DNA from: Jiangella gansuensis DSM 44835
Lineage (GTDB): Bacteria > Actinomycetota > Actinomycetes > Jiangellales > Jiangellaceae
DNA length: 64,000 nt
Assembly: GCF_000515395.1 (NCBI RefSeq)
Contig: NZ_KI911782.1
Span: 2,664,606-2,728,605 of the forward strand
Direction of reading: 5' to 3'
In this document: positions 50,131-59,449 of the stretch, in pieces
How the letters are laid out: every line of letters begins with the position of its first letter
Position numbering within the stretch: the first letter of the stretch is position 1
Translations under genes and position numbers: made by a program
Notes under the pieces: generated by a model
Told to the model about the DNA's origin: nothing
What the model saw: only the letters and a program-made list of their open reading frames with translations
Database searches by the model: none

Positions 50131-51164
50131 TGTCGCCGCTCGACACGTTCGCCGCCGGCACGGTGATCCCGGCCATGCCGCTGGCGCTGACCGCGGATCT
50201 GGCCTTCGACGAGCGACGGCAACGAACGCTCGTCCGGTACTACCTCGCGGCCGGAGCGGGCGGTGTCGCCGCGGCCGTGCACTCGACTCAGTTCGCGATC
50301 CACACCACGCACACTCATCTGCTGCGGCCGGTGCTCGAACTGGTGGCGGCGACGGCCCGCAGCGAAGGGGACCCGGACCTGGTGCTGGTGGCCGGCGTGG
50401 TCGGCGAGACCGGCCAGGCCGTGGCGGAGGCGGAACTGGCCGCGTCGCTCGGATACGACGCGGTCCTCCTCGCTCCGTACGGTGTCGGCGACCGAAGCGA
50501 GGACGAGCTCCTCGACCGGGCTCGAGCGGTCGGCGAAGTCCTGCCGGTGGTCGGCTTCGCCCTCCAGCCCGCGGTCGGCGGCCGGCGGCACTCCCGCGAC
50601 TACTGGACGCGGCTGGCGGACATCCCCAGCGTCGTGGGCGTGAAGGCCGCGCCGTTCGACCGGTATGCCACGCTGGACATCGTGGGTGGCATCGCCGCAT
50701 CGGAGCGCGGTGGCCAGGTCACGCTCTACACCGGCAACGACGACCACATCGTCGGCGACCTGGTCGCCACATTCGCCCACGCCAACGGGCCGGGAGTCCG
50801 GTTCGCGGGCGGGCTGCTCGGCCAGTGGTCGGTGTGGACGCACCGGGCCGTCGAGATCCTCGAGCTGGCCCGGCAGGCCAGGAACGGAGATCATGCGGCC
50901 CGGCTGGCGCTGGACGCCATCGACGGGCCGCTGACCGATGCGAACGGCGCCATCTTCGACGTGGCCGGCGGCTTCGCCGGATGCGTCCCCGGCATCCACG
51001 AGGTGCTGCGCCGCCAGGGTCTGCTGGCCGGCACCTGGTGCCTGGATCCGCGCGAGCGGATGTCGCCCGGTCAGCTCGCCGAGATCGACCGGATCTGGGC
51101 GGCCTACCCGCACCTTCGCGACGACGACTTCGTCGCGGCGCACCTCGACACCTGGCTCGCATGA
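50130..51164 (+). CDS. Dihydrodipicolinate synthase family (DapA-like) lyase
   Basis: The 344-residue TIM-barrel protein has the DapA/NAL-family Schiff-base lysine K172 in VVGVKAAPFDRY. The family splits or forms pyruvate or keto-acid aldol bonds; catabolic members act on keto-deoxy sugar acids or as dehydratases. The usual GTTGE start motif is replaced by AAVHSTQFAIH, so it is outside the true DapA group. The start shares one base with the preceding stop. With the NagB-like gene downstream it probably belongs to an amino-sugar or sugar-acid pathway. Confidence 0.82.
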   Translation: MSPLDTFAAGTVIPAMPLALTADLAFDERRQRTLVRYYLAAGAGGVAAAVHSTQFAIHTTHTHLLRPVLELVAATARSEGDPDLVLVAGVVGETGQAVAEAELAASLGYDAVLLAPYGVGDRSEDELLDRARAVGEVLPVVGFALQPAVGGRRHSRDYWTRLADIPSVVGVKAAPFDRYATLDIVGGIAASERGGQVTLYTGNDDHIVGDLVATFAHANGPGVRFAGGLLGQWSVWTHRAVEILELARQARNGDHAARLALDAIDGPLTDANGAIFDVAGGFAGCVPGIHEVLRRQGLLAGTWCLDPRERMSPGQLAEIDRIWAAYPHLRDDDFVAAHLDTWLA

Positions 51165-51220
51165 CGACGCACGCCGGCCGAGGTCCCGACGACCTTCGAG
51201 AGACACGAGGCAACGGAGTG

Positions 51221-51979
51221 ATGACGACGATCCCCACCGCCGGCGGTACCCGCGTGACCGTCTCGCCGACCGCCGACGAGGCCGGTGCCGCGGCCGCACG
51301 CGCCGCCGCCGACGCCGTCGTCGCGGCGATCAGCGCCGCCGGGCGGGCACGCGTGGTGTTCGCCAGCGCGCCGTCCCAGGACGCCATGTTGCGCGGTCTC
51401 ACGAGCGACTCCCGGATCGACTGGTCCCGGGTCCAGTGCCTGCACATGGACGAGTACATCGGTATCGACCCGGACGATCCGCGTGGCTTCGGGGCCTGGC
51501 TGGCCGAGCGGCTCCCGGTCGCGGAGCTCGCGTCGTTCGACCGTATCGATCCGGCCGCCGACCCGCAGACGGAGGCGGCGCGGTACGAGGCCGTGGTCCG
51601 GGCGGCGCCGATCGATGTCACCTGCCTCGGTTTCGGCGTCAACGGGCACATCGCCTTCAACGAGCCGGGCATGACCGACGCCCACGACCCGCGAGCCGTC
51701 CGGACGGTCGACCTGACGCCGCAGTCGCGCCGCCAGCAGGTCGACGACGGGCAGTTCGACCACATCGACGACGTACCGCGGACCGCCATCACGTTGACCG
51801 TTCCGGCCCTTCTCAGCGCCGGGACGCTGGTCGCGACGGTGCTGGGGGAGCGGAAGGCGGCGGCCGTGACCGCCGCGCTGACCGGCCCGATCGGACCGGA
51901 CTGCCCGGCGAGCCTGATCCGCAGGCACGGTTCGTACACCGTCCACGTCGACGCGGTGGCAGCGACCGGTCTGGCCTGA
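51221..51979 (+). CDS. Glucosamine-6-phosphate deaminase-like (NagB-family) isomerase
   Basis: The 252-residue protein has NagB landmarks: HMDEYIGID with D77 and E78, and GFGVNGHIAFNEPG at 137-150 with catalytic H143. NagB converts glucosamine 6-phosphate to fructose 6-phosphate and ammonia; relatives act on other amino sugars or are 6-phosphogluconolactonases. I chose ATG 51221 because GGAG lies 5 bp before it; an in-frame ATG at 51161 overlapping the previous stop would add 20 residues without a ribosome site. Confidence 0.87.
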   Translation: MTTIPTAGGTRVTVSPTADEAGAAAARAAADAVVAAISAAGRARVVFASAPSQDAMLRGLTSDSRIDWSRVQCLHMDEYIGIDPDDPRGFGAWLAERLPVAELASFDRIDPAADPQTEAARYEAVVRAAPIDVTCLGFGVNGHIAFNEPGMTDAHDPRAVRTVDLTPQSRRQQVDDGQFDHIDDVPRTAITLTVPALLSAGTLVATVLGERKAAAVTAALTGPIGPDCPASLIRRHGSYTVHVDAVAATGLA

Positions 51980-51995
51980 CCAACACGAACGATGC

Positions 51996-52031
51996 GCCCT
52001 CCGCCGGCCCCGGCTGGGGCTGGCGGAGGGC
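51996..52031. terminator. Bidirectional stem-loop between convergent genes
   Basis: GCCCTCCGCC (51996-52005) pairs perfectly with GGCGGAGGGC (52022-52031); GGCCCC and GGGGCT can extend pairing into the loop. It separates the NagB-like gene from the convergent Gfo/Idh gene. Confidence 0.75.
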
Positions 52032-52039
52032 GGAGGCGG

Positions 52040-53053
52040 TCAGCGCGGCTTGACCGGCTGACCGGTTCGGGCCGACGTGTACGCGGCTTCGATGAACGAC
52101 ACCGCGGCGCGCGCCTGAGCCGAGGTCGCCAGCGGGGGCGTGCCCTGCTCGACCGCCGTGACGAAGTCGGTGAGCTGGGCGAGGGGCTGGTCGACGGCGT
52201 CGAACTCGGGGATGTCCAGCCCGTCGCGGGTGACCAGGTGGGTGATCTTCTCCGAGACCGTCACGGCCGATCCGCCGTCGCCGGTGATCGCGACCCGCAG
52301 CGGGAGGCCGTCGTACGCGGCGGTGGTGGCCAGGAACGTCACCAGAGCTCCGCTGCGCAGCCGGGCCGTGATGGTGATGGCGTCCTCCACCTCGATCCGC
52401 TCGTGAGCCAGCAGCCCGCTGTGTGCGTACACCTCGTCCACGTCGCCGAGCAGCCAGAGCGCGAGGTCGACGAGGTGAACGCCCTGGTTCATCAGGGCGC
52501 CGCCGCCGTCGAGTGCCCAGGTGCCGCGCCATGCGCCGGAGTCGTAGTACTCCTGCGTCCGCCACAGGGCGATCTCCACGTTGGCGGTGGTGATCCGGCC
52601 GAGCCCGCCGGAGGCGATCAGGCCGTGCAGGAACTGGTGCTCGGCAGCGAACCGGCGCTGGCTCACCACGCTCAGCACCTTCCCGGAACGCTTCTCGGCG
52701 TCGATGATGCGATCGGCGGCGTCCACCGTCACCTCGATCGGCTTCTCGAGCAGGACGTGCTTTCCGGCGTCGAGTGCGGCGACGGCGACCCCGGCGTGGA
52801 GGCCGGACGGGACGCCGACGATGACGGCGTCGACGTCGGCACGGTCCAGGAGGGCGGCGACCGACGGCGCCGCCTCGACCCCGTACTCAGCACCGACGGC
52901 GGCGGCCGCGTCCGCAGATGCGTCCGCGACGGCCGCGAGGTCGGCCGGCGACTCCGGCGAGAGCAGCCGCTCGACGTGCAGCCGGCCGATGATGCCGACG
53001 CCGATGACACCGAAGCGCAAGCGCGAGGAGGAGGTCACGAACGGTCCCTTCAT
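52040..53053 (-). CDS. Gfo/Idh/MocA-family oxidoreductase A
   Basis: The 337-residue protein has FGVIGVGIIGRLHVERL for NAD(P) binding, the family LLEKPIEVT around residue 100, and GGGALMNQGVHLVDLALWLL with the catalytic histidine/aspartate segment. These enzymes oxidise or reduce sugar hydroxyls, inositols or 3-keto sugars. It overlaps the neighbouring oxidoreductase gene by 4 bp, so the two are made together. Two more family members lie divergently; four in one island suggest several redox steps on the same sugar. Confidence 0.9.
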   Translation of the reverse strand: MKGPFVTSSSRLRFGVIGVGIIGRLHVERLLSPESPADLAAVADASADAAAAVGAEYGVEAAPSVAALLDRADVDAVIVGVPSGLHAGVAVAALDAGKHVLLEKPIEVTVDAADRIIDAEKRSGKVLSVVSQRRFAAEHQFLHGLIASGGLGRITTANVEIALWRTQEYYDSGAWRGTWALDGGGALMNQGVHLVDLALWLLGDVDEVYAHSGLLAHERIEVEDAITITARLRSGALVTFLATTAAYDGLPLRVAITGDGGSAVTVSEKITHLVTRDGLDIPEFDAVDQPLAQLTDFVTAVEQGTPPLATSAQARAAVSFIEAAYTSARTGQPVKPR

Positions 53054-53907
53054 TTCTGGAGCGCGTCGACGACGGCGCTCAGGACGACGATGGGGGAGAG
53101 CAGCTGCCCGCGGCCGACCGGGGACCGGCCGGTATCGATGGCGGCGACGAAACGGTCCAGCGCGGGTGCGTTGTAGTCGCCGCTCAGCGTGAGCTCACGG
53201 GCGACGACGCCGGCGGTTCCGGTCGCCGTGGCGTGGAACGGGACGCGGTGACCGTCGCCCGGCGTGACGAACGTGAAGATCACCGCCACGTCGCCGATGC
53301 GCACCTGGGCGATGGTGGTGTCGTCGTGGCGCGTCACGGTCGGATGCACGGAGCCGGGCTCCACGACGGGGTCGCCGAGGATCTCCAGTGCGGCCTCGAC
53401 GTGGTGGATGCCGTAGAAGAACAGCCCGGAGTACTCGCTGTCCGGGTCGGCCGGTCCGACGATGTTCAGCTGGCGTAGCGGGCCGCGCCCGGTGTCGTCG
53501 GCGAGTTCGGCGATCTGCGGGACGAAGCGCAGTGCCGAGCACGACACCACCACCGCAGAGGTCCTCTCCGCGGCGTCGAGGATCGCGACGGCGTCGTCGA
53601 CGGTGGTGGCGAGCGGTTTGTCGACGAGTACGGGCAGGCCGGCGGCCAGCAACGGCTCGGCCTGTTCGCGGTGCCGGGCGCCGTCGCGGGTCGAGATGAT
53701 CGCGGCGTCGACGTGGGGGATGAGGTCGGCCGGCTCGTCCACGACCTGCTCGATGCCGCCCTCGGCGCGCAGCTTGTCGTTCCGCTCGCTGTGACCGTCG
53801 GCCAGCGCCGTCGCCGTGTACCCGGGGTGCCGACGTTCGGTGTTGAGGAATCGGATGAAGTGGTCGGTGTGTGAGTTCTCGGTGCCGATGAAGCCGATGC
53901 GCGTCAC
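53050..53907 (-). CDS. Gfo/Idh/MocA-family oxidoreductase B, short form
   Basis: The 285-residue protein begins TRIGFIGTENSHTDHFIRFL, a variant of the Rossmann motif in which the third glycine is replaced; VDKPLATTV is the DKP version of the EKP motif, and FFYGIHHVEAALEIL lies in the active-site region. Such forms are frequent beside trehalose/inositol-type oxidoreductases in catabolic islands. A GTG at 53907 with GGGGAG upstream is favoured; the longer frame to 53976 runs across the LacI-type operator. Confidence 0.85.
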   Translation of the reverse strand: MTRIGFIGTENSHTDHFIRFLNTERRHPGYTATALADGHSERNDKLRAEGGIEQVVDEPADLIPHVDAAIISTRDGARHREQAEPLLAAGLPVLVDKPLATTVDDAVAILDAAERTSAVVVSCSALRFVPQIAELADDTGRGPLRQLNIVGPADPDSEYSGLFFYGIHHVEAALEILGDPVVEPGSVHPTVTRHDDTTIAQVRIGDVAVIFTFVTPGDGHRVPFHATATGTAGVVARELTLSGDYNAPALDRFVAAIDTGRSPVGRGQLLSPIVVLSAVVDALQK

Positions 53908-53950
53908 GATCGGAGACTCCCCAGATGTCGAAAGAAGTGCGAACACCAGC

Positions 53951-53976
53951 TTGACCTGCAACCGATTGCAGGTCAA
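53951..53976. promoter_or_regulatory. LacI-type operator in the divergent promoter region
   Basis: The core TGCAACCGATTGCA (53957-53970) is flanked by TTGACC and GGTCAA, making a 26-bp palindrome. It lies between the divergent oxidoreductase genes. On the plus strand TTGCAG and TAGAGT (53990-53995) are spaced by 18 bp. Confidence 0.75.
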
Positions 53977-54056
53977 GCCGCCTGCCCATTAGAGTGGCTG
54001 CCGGGATCCGGCGATTGGGCCGGTTCCGGCAGCGGCATGGCAGCTCAGGAGGACGT

Positions 54057-55082
54057 GTGACGCCAGCGGAACTCGGCATCGGAATCGTCGGCCTCGGCAG
54101 CATCGGCACGACGCACGCCCGCGCCCTCCGGCAGGTCGACGGGGTCGAGGTGCGTGCCGTCAGCGGCGGAGCACCGGGAACCGCGGCCGAGTGCGGCTGG
54201 CCGGGCGCCGTCAGGCTGACCCCCGAGGACGTCCTGAGCCATCCCGGCGTCGACGTCGTGGCCGTCTGTTCGCCCACCGCATCGCACGCGGCGCTCGGGG
54301 CGGCGGCGGTCGAGGCCGGCCGGCACGTGGTCGTGGAGAAGCCGCTGGCCACGACCGTCGCCGAGGCTCGGCGGCTGGCCGAGCTGCAACACGAGCGCGG
54401 CCGGCTCGTCACCATGGTCGCGCAGCGGCGGTACGAGCCCGATTACGCGTACCTGAAGGAGCTGGCCGTCGGCGGCCGGCTCGGTGAGCTGCGGCTGGCG
54501 ACCACACACGTGCACTGGCTTCGTGACGACGCCTACTACGCGGCGGCGCCGTGGCGGGCGTCCATGACCGGCGGCGGGGGCTCGCTGATGAACCAGGGTG
54601 TGCACAACGTCGACCTCCTTCGCTGGCTGTGCGGGCCGGTCGAGGAGGTGACGGCGCAGTACGCGACGCTCGGTCACGGCATCGAAGCCGAGGACACCAC
54701 CGTCGCGACGCTGCGGTTCGCGTCGGGCGCGCTGGGCCTGGTCAGTACGTCGACGGCGACGCCGCCGGGAGCCCCGGCCACGGTCGCGCTGCACACGTCG
54801 GCCGGCGCGGTGGAACTGGGTCAGGGCGAGGTCCTGCGCTGGAACCTGCCCGGCGTGCCACCGCCGCCACCGGACGAGGCGGTGGCCAGCGGCGCCGCCG
54901 ACCCGGCGGCCATCGGCGTCGCCGGCCACGCGCGGATGTGGCGCGAGGTCGTCGCGGCGATCCGCTCCGGCGGTGGTCACGACGCGGACGCCGTCGACGC
55001 CGTGGAGACCGTCCGGCTGCTGTGCGCCATCTACGAGGCCGCCCGGTCCGGCGCCCGCGTCCGGCCGGGGGAGCTGCGATGA
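54057..55082 (+). CDS. Gfo/Idh/MocA-family oxidoreductase C
   Basis: The 341-residue protein has IGIVGLGSIGTTHARAL for cofactor binding, VVEKPLATT around residue 97 and GGGGSLMNQGVHNVDLLRWL in the substrate domain, like oxidoreductase A. A GTG at 54057 with AGGAGG 5 bp upstream is the start. The downstream family member starts inside its stop (ATGA). Sugar dehydrogenase or 3-keto-sugar reductase activity is likely but unproven. Confidence 0.9.
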   Translation: MTPAELGIGIVGLGSIGTTHARALRQVDGVEVRAVSGGAPGTAAECGWPGAVRLTPEDVLSHPGVDVVAVCSPTASHAALGAAAVEAGRHVVVEKPLATTVAEARRLAELQHERGRLVTMVAQRRYEPDYAYLKELAVGGRLGELRLATTHVHWLRDDAYYAAAPWRASMTGGGGSLMNQGVHNVDLLRWLCGPVEEVTAQYATLGHGIEAEDTTVATLRFASGALGLVSTSTATPPGAPATVALHTSAGAVELGQGEVLRWNLPGVPPPPPDEAVASGAADPAAIGVAGHARMWREVVAAIRSGGGHDADAVDAVETVRLLCAIYEAARSGARVRPGELR

Positions 55083-56071
55083 TCCGGCTGGCCGTGTTGG
55101 GTGCCGCCCACGCGCATGCGCGCTACGCGCTCGAGGAGGCCGCTCGCCGCGACGACGTGACGCTCGCGGCGGTGGCCGAGGCCGATCCGGCGGCCCGAGC
55201 CGCCCACCTGGCCGGTGCGGACGGTGTGCCGACGTACGACGACCCGCGGCGACTGCTAGATCGCCACGACGTCGACGTCGCCGTGATCGCCGGCGTGTAC
55301 GCCCACCGTGCTGACGCGGCGGTGGCCGCCCTCGACGCCGGCGCCCACGTCCTGGCCGACAAGCCGCTGTGCACCTCCCTGGACCAGCTCGACCGGATCG
55401 CCGCGGCCGCGGCACGAAGCGGCCGGCACGTCTCGGTGATGTTCGAGAAGCGCTTCTACCCCGCGACGATCGCGGCCCGGCGGCTGCTGGCCGACGGGAC
55501 GCTCGGCCGGCTCGCCATGGTGGCCAGCACGGGCCCGCACAAGCTGAAACTGCCGTCGCGCCCGCCGTGGTTCCTGCGCCGCGAGACCTACGGGGGCATC
55601 GCGGCCGACCTCCCGGTCCATGACATCGACCTCGTGCTGACCCTGTCCGGCGCCACCTCCGGCACCGTGACCGCGCTCACCGGCAATGCCGGCCCGGAGG
55701 AGCACCCCGAGTTCGACGACCACGTCGCCGTCCTGCTCCGGGCCGGTTCCGTGGCCGCCAGCATCGAGGCGTCCTGGCTCTCACCGGAGGCGGCGGACGT
55801 GCACGGCCACTACCGGATGCGGCTGACCGGCACCAACGGCACGGCCGAACTGGACTGGGCCTACGACTCCCTGCACGTCGCCACCCATGACCGGGCGCCG
55901 TGGTCCGAGCCGCTCCCGCCCGGCGAGCGGCCAACGGCCTACTTCTTCGACGCCCTCGCCGCCGGCCTCGAGCCGGAGATCACCACGGCACAGAGCCTGC
56001 TCGCCACCCGCGTCGCGCTGCTCGCCCAGCTGAGCGCGGACACCGGCAGCGCGGTGCAGCACTTTTCTTGA
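55079..56071 (+). CDS. Gfo/Idh/MocA-family oxidoreductase D
   Basis: The 330-residue protein opens with IRLAVLGAAHAHARYALEEA, an unusual cofactor loop, and has ADKPLCTSL and GGIAADLPVHDIDLVLTLSG in the active-site region. Its stop codon lies inside the left arm of the perfect 19-bp hairpin at 56069, so termination is immediate. It is coupled to oxidoreductase C and is the end of the plus-strand unit. Confidence 0.87.
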   Translation: MIRLAVLGAAHAHARYALEEAARRDDVTLAAVAEADPAARAAHLAGADGVPTYDDPRRLLDRHDVDVAVIAGVYAHRADAAVAALDAGAHVLADKPLCTSLDQLDRIAAAAARSGRHVSVMFEKRFYPATIAARRLLADGTLGRLAMVASTGPHKLKLPSRPPWFLRRETYGGIAADLPVHDIDLVLTLSGATSGTVTALTGNAGPEEHPEFDDHVAVLLRAGSVAASIEASWLSPEAADVHGHYRMRLTGTNGTAELDWAYDSLHVATHDRAPWSEPLPPGERPTAYFFDALAAGLEPEITTAQSLLATRVALLAQLSADTGSAVQHFS

Positions 56072-56117
56072 TCATGTTCCCTCGCGGCGCGTGGGTGACC
56101 GCGAGGGAACATGATCA
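56069..56117. terminator. Perfect 19-bp stem bidirectional terminator
   Basis: TGATCATGTTCCCTCGCGG (56069-56087) is the exact reverse complement of CCGCGAGGGAACATGATCA (56099-56117), with an 11-base loop. It separates the convergent oxidoreductase D and propeller genes and includes the stop codon of the former. Confidence 0.85.
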
Positions 56118-56138
56118 CCGCGTTGGGGCGCTTCTGGT

Positions 56139-58556
56139 TCACCACCCGGCGCACTGGCCGCGGCTCGGACCGGCGATGTCGCTGGCGACCCCTTCGTCCA
56201 CCGGTGCGAACGCGTTGCCCCGGCAGTCCAGCGGGCCGTCGACGGTGAGGCCGGCCAGCGCCACCCGGCCAGCGGTGTCCACCACCTGCACCGGGCCCCC
56301 CACCCGGGTCGACCGCACGGCGACCGACGACGCGCCGGCCGTACGGATCGGCCCGCCGACCACGGAGTGTTCCACGACGACCGAGGCGCCTCGGGCGACC
56401 GTGAGCGGGCCGGTGACGTGTGCGTCGTCCAGGCACGTCGTGCCGGCGGTCACGGTCAGCGCTCCGGCGTGCTCGCCGCGCACGATGCGGTCGCACGCAC
56501 CCGGCAGGTCGTAGCGCAGCACGTCGGTGTCGTCGGTGAACCAGACGTCCCCGTGTGCGACGTCGGAGTTGCGTACTCCGTCGTCGACGAGCACGGTCAC
56601 CTCCAGCGTCGCCGGGCTGATCCGGATCAGCCGGTCGGCGACGGAGCCGTAGATGTGCCCGTCGAGGGGGTTGTACGACAGCTCGCTCTGGTCGCCCCAG
56701 ATGTTGGGGTTCTCGATCCCCGTCCGCACCGACCGGGTGACCTCGTGCGTGCGGGGGTCGTACTCGAAGAGCACGCCGGTGTCCGTCATGCCGAAGATCC
56801 GGCCCACGCCGTCGGCCACGAGCGCGTGGACGACGGTCGCGCCCGGCACCACCGGGCCGCTGGCGACGAGTGAGTCCGTGGCGACGTCCCACGCGAACAC
56901 CTCGGCGGTGGTCTGCGTCGGGACGGAGGAGAGCCCACCGTGGATCGACGTGCCGGCGTAGACGACGCCGTCGGCGTAGGCCAGTGCGGCGATGCTCTGA
57001 TCGGTGACGACGTCGCGGTGAAGGGAGTGCTCGCCGGTCTCGGGGTCGAACAGCGTGAGCGCTCCGCCGAGCTCCCCGTAGTTGGCGATCGTTCCCGCCG
57101 CGACGACGTCGCCGGCCGAGACGAGGCTGCGCGGGCGGTCCTGGCCGGTGGCGGCCCGGCCAAGTGTGAGGACGTGCGCGGGGTTGACGCCCCAGGCCCA
57201 CGGCACCCCGGCCCGGGCGGCGTGGAAGACGGCCTCCGGATAGCTGCCGATGACGGTGAGGTCCTGGTGCGCGACGATCGCGTCGGCCTGTTCCGGACCG
57301 TCGAGCTGCTCGATCTCACCGGTGGCCGGGTCGACCCGGGCCATGACGCCCGGGCTGAGATAGGCGCCGACGTAGATGTTCCCGTCCCCGCCGTCGGCGA
57401 TGGACATCGTCGTCACCGGCGAGCCGATGGCCGGTGCGGCCAGGACGTCCCCGTGGCCGGTCGCGAGGTTCTGCCGCCAGATGCGTCCGTCCGTGCGGAC
57501 CCCGACGAGGGTGTGTCCGGGGAAGTCCGCGGTGCCGAGCTCGGCGAGGAACAGTCGCGTCGTGCCGGCGGTCACCGGCTCCACCTCGGGATGGACGGGG
57601 ACCGGCTGCGACTCGAGGGCCGCCGTGACGTACGCACGCGGGCGGCTCTCGGCGTCGAGGTAGTAGAACCGGCCGTCGGCCGACGTCTCGGTGGAGTTCC
57701 ACAGGCCGCCGACGAACAACTGGTCGACGACGCCGGCGCCGGCGTCCAGGACGGTGACGTTGACGCCGTCCACGGCCCGGTGTGAGACGACCTTCAGCTC
57801 CGCGTGGGTCTCGATGCGCTGGATGAACTCCCCGCGCGCCGCGACGGGCTCCGGCAGCGGCAGCGCGGTGGCCCGGCCGTCCGCGGGATCGACCTCGTAC
57901 AGCTGGGCCGGCGTGCCCGCGCCCACCCACACCCGGCCGGCATGGGCCTCGAGGCCCCAGGCGTAGTCGCCCTGCGCGGCGATGCGCCCGTACTCCGTGA
58001 ACTCCCCGGAGCCGAGGTCCAACGCGAACAACTCGGTGTTGGGGTAGGTCGTTCCGTACAGGGTGTCGCCGTCGACGTCGAGGGTGCGCAGCATCTGTTC
58101 GCCGGCCACGCCGGTGGCGATCCGCGTCAGCGTGCCGCCGCTCGGGTCGTAGCTCCACAGCGTCGCATCGTTGGGGCTGCGCACGCTGAGGTACACGGTG
58201 TCGTCCGGGGCGACGTCGATCGACGCGGCCACCGAGTACGGCGGCATCTCGTGGGTGTCCAGGACGGCACCCGTGCGCAGGTCGACGACGTTGAAGCTCA
58301 CCGGCTCGCCGTCGGAGAACAGATAGGCGACGGGCCGGCCGTCCGCCAGCACGTCGACGTCGGAGAGCCGGACGTTGGGTGCGCGCATGGCGACGCCGAG
58401 GTTCTCGACGGTCCCCGTCGCGGGCGGCGGTGGGGGCGGCGCCGCGGCCGGTCCGGCGCCGCCGGCCGGCACGGCGAACGTCAGGCCGCCGAGCGCCGCC
58501 GCGACCACCAGTGCGAGCAGCCCCAGCGCGCGGCGGGGCCGGGTTCGAGAAGGCAT
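56139..58556 (-). CDS. Secreted beta-propeller protein with C-terminal short-repeat domain
   Basis: The 805-residue protein has a signal peptide (RPRRALGLLALVVAAALGGL) and a proline-rich linker (PAAAPPPPPPATG). From about residue 55 to 690 it has repeated blade-like units with motifs such as YDPSGGTLTRI, LYEVDPADGRA and VMARVDPATGEIEQLDGP. The last 90 residues form short Val/Gly repeats (VTGPLTVARGASVVVEHSVV, VGGPIRTAGASSV) like a small beta-helix. No enzyme motif is recognised. It is last in the importer operon and paralogous to the gene at 61926. Confidence 0.8.
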   Translation of the reverse strand: MPSRTRPRRALGLLALVVAAALGGLTFAVPAGGAGPAAAPPPPPPATGTVENLGVAMRAPNVRLSDVDVLADGRPVAYLFSDGEPVSFNVVDLRTGAVLDTHEMPPYSVAASIDVAPDDTVYLSVRSPNDATLWSYDPSGGTLTRIATGVAGEQMLRTLDVDGDTLYGTTYPNTELFALDLGSGEFTEYGRIAAQGDYAWGLEAHAGRVWVGAGTPAQLYEVDPADGRATALPLPEPVAARGEFIQRIETHAELKVVSHRAVDGVNVTVLDAGAGVVDQLFVGGLWNSTETSADGRFYYLDAESRPRAYVTAALESQPVPVHPEVEPVTAGTTRLFLAELGTADFPGHTLVGVRTDGRIWRQNLATGHGDVLAAPAIGSPVTTMSIADGGDGNIYVGAYLSPGVMARVDPATGEIEQLDGPEQADAIVAHQDLTVIGSYPEAVFHAARAGVPWAWGVNPAHVLTLGRAATGQDRPRSLVSAGDVVAAGTIANYGELGGALTLFDPETGEHSLHRDVVTDQSIAALAYADGVVYAGTSIHGGLSSVPTQTTAEVFAWDVATDSLVASGPVVPGATVVHALVADGVGRIFGMTDTGVLFEYDPRTHEVTRSVRTGIENPNIWGDQSELSYNPLDGHIYGSVADRLIRISPATLEVTVLVDDGVRNSDVAHGDVWFTDDTDVLRYDLPGACDRIVRGEHAGALTVTAGTTCLDDAHVTGPLTVARGASVVVEHSVVGGPIRTAGASSVAVRSTRVGGPVQVVDTAGRVALAGLTVDGPLDCRGNAFAPVDEGVASDIAGPSRGQCAGW

Positions 58557-58567
58557 CTCAGGCTCTC

Positions 58568-59449
58568 CTATTTGAGGCCGGACATCATCACGCCGCGCAC
58601 GAAGTACTTCTGCAGCACGATGAAGACGAGCAGGGTCGGGATGAACGTCACGACGGCGGCAGCCATCACGGTCGCCAGCGGCGTCTGCTGTTCCTGCAGC
58701 GTGTTCAGGCCGACGGTCAGCACGTAGTTCTGCGGTGACTGCTGCGAGACCAGCGGCCACAGGAAGTCGTTCCAGTGCCACAGGAACACGAACGTGCCCA
58801 GGGTGGCGAGGATCGGCTTGGTCTGCGGCAGGATGATCGAGACGAAGACGCGGAACTCGCCGGCGCCGTCGATGCGCGCGGCGTCGATCAGCTCGTCGGG
58901 GATGTCCTGGATGAACTGACGCATGAGGAACATCGCCTGGACGTTCGCGATGGTCGGCACGATCATGCCCCACATCGTGTTGAGCCCGCCCATCTCCGAG
59001 ACCAGGATGTACTGGGGGATGAGCGTCAGGTGGTGCGGGATCATCATCATCGCCACGAACACCCAGAAGATCAGCTCACGGCCGAAGAACCGCTTCTTCG
59101 CGAACGCGTAGCCGGCCATCGAGGCGAACAGCAGCACGAGCACGACCGACACGACCGAGTAGACGGTGGAGTTCAGCGCCCAGGTGGCGATCGACTGGCT
59201 CGCCAACGCATCACGGAACGCGTCGAAGGAGATGCTGGTCGGCATCAACGACGACGGCAGCTCGACGGCCGCCCCCGGCTGGAGCGACAGGATGACCATC
59301 GCGTAGAAGGGGAACGCCGTGATCAGGGCGGCGGCCAGCAGGACGACGTGGATGAGCCGCTGGCGGCGCGGGCGCCTGCTCTTGGTGGGTCGCGTCGGCG
59401 CCTCCGGCGTGACGACCGTGGATTCGGGCAGTCCGCTGGTGACCGTCAC
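58568..59449 (-). CDS. ABC sugar transporter permease (MalG-like)
   Basis: The 293-residue protein has a hydrophilic N-terminus, six membrane helices and the EAA loop (ELIDAARIDGAGEFRVFVSI), with the closing RGVMMSGLK tail. It starts at a GTG at 59449 that overlaps the stop of the partner permease. The operon has no ATPase subunit, as in the other island. The propeller gene starts 12 bp after its stop. Confidence 0.92.
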   Translation of the reverse strand: MTVTSGLPESTVVTPEAPTRPTKSRRPRRQRLIHVVLLAAALITAFPFYAMVILSLQPGAAVELPSSLMPTSISFDAFRDALASQSIATWALNSTVYSVVSVVLVLLFASMAGYAFAKKRFFGRELIFWVFVAMMMIPHHLTLIPQYILVSEMGGLNTMWGMIVPTIANVQAMFLMRQFIQDIPDELIDAARIDGAGEFRVFVSIILPQTKPILATLGTFVFLWHWNDFLWPLVSQQSPQNYVLTVGLNTLQEQQTPLATVMAAAVVTFIPTLLVFIVLQKYFVRGVMMSGLK

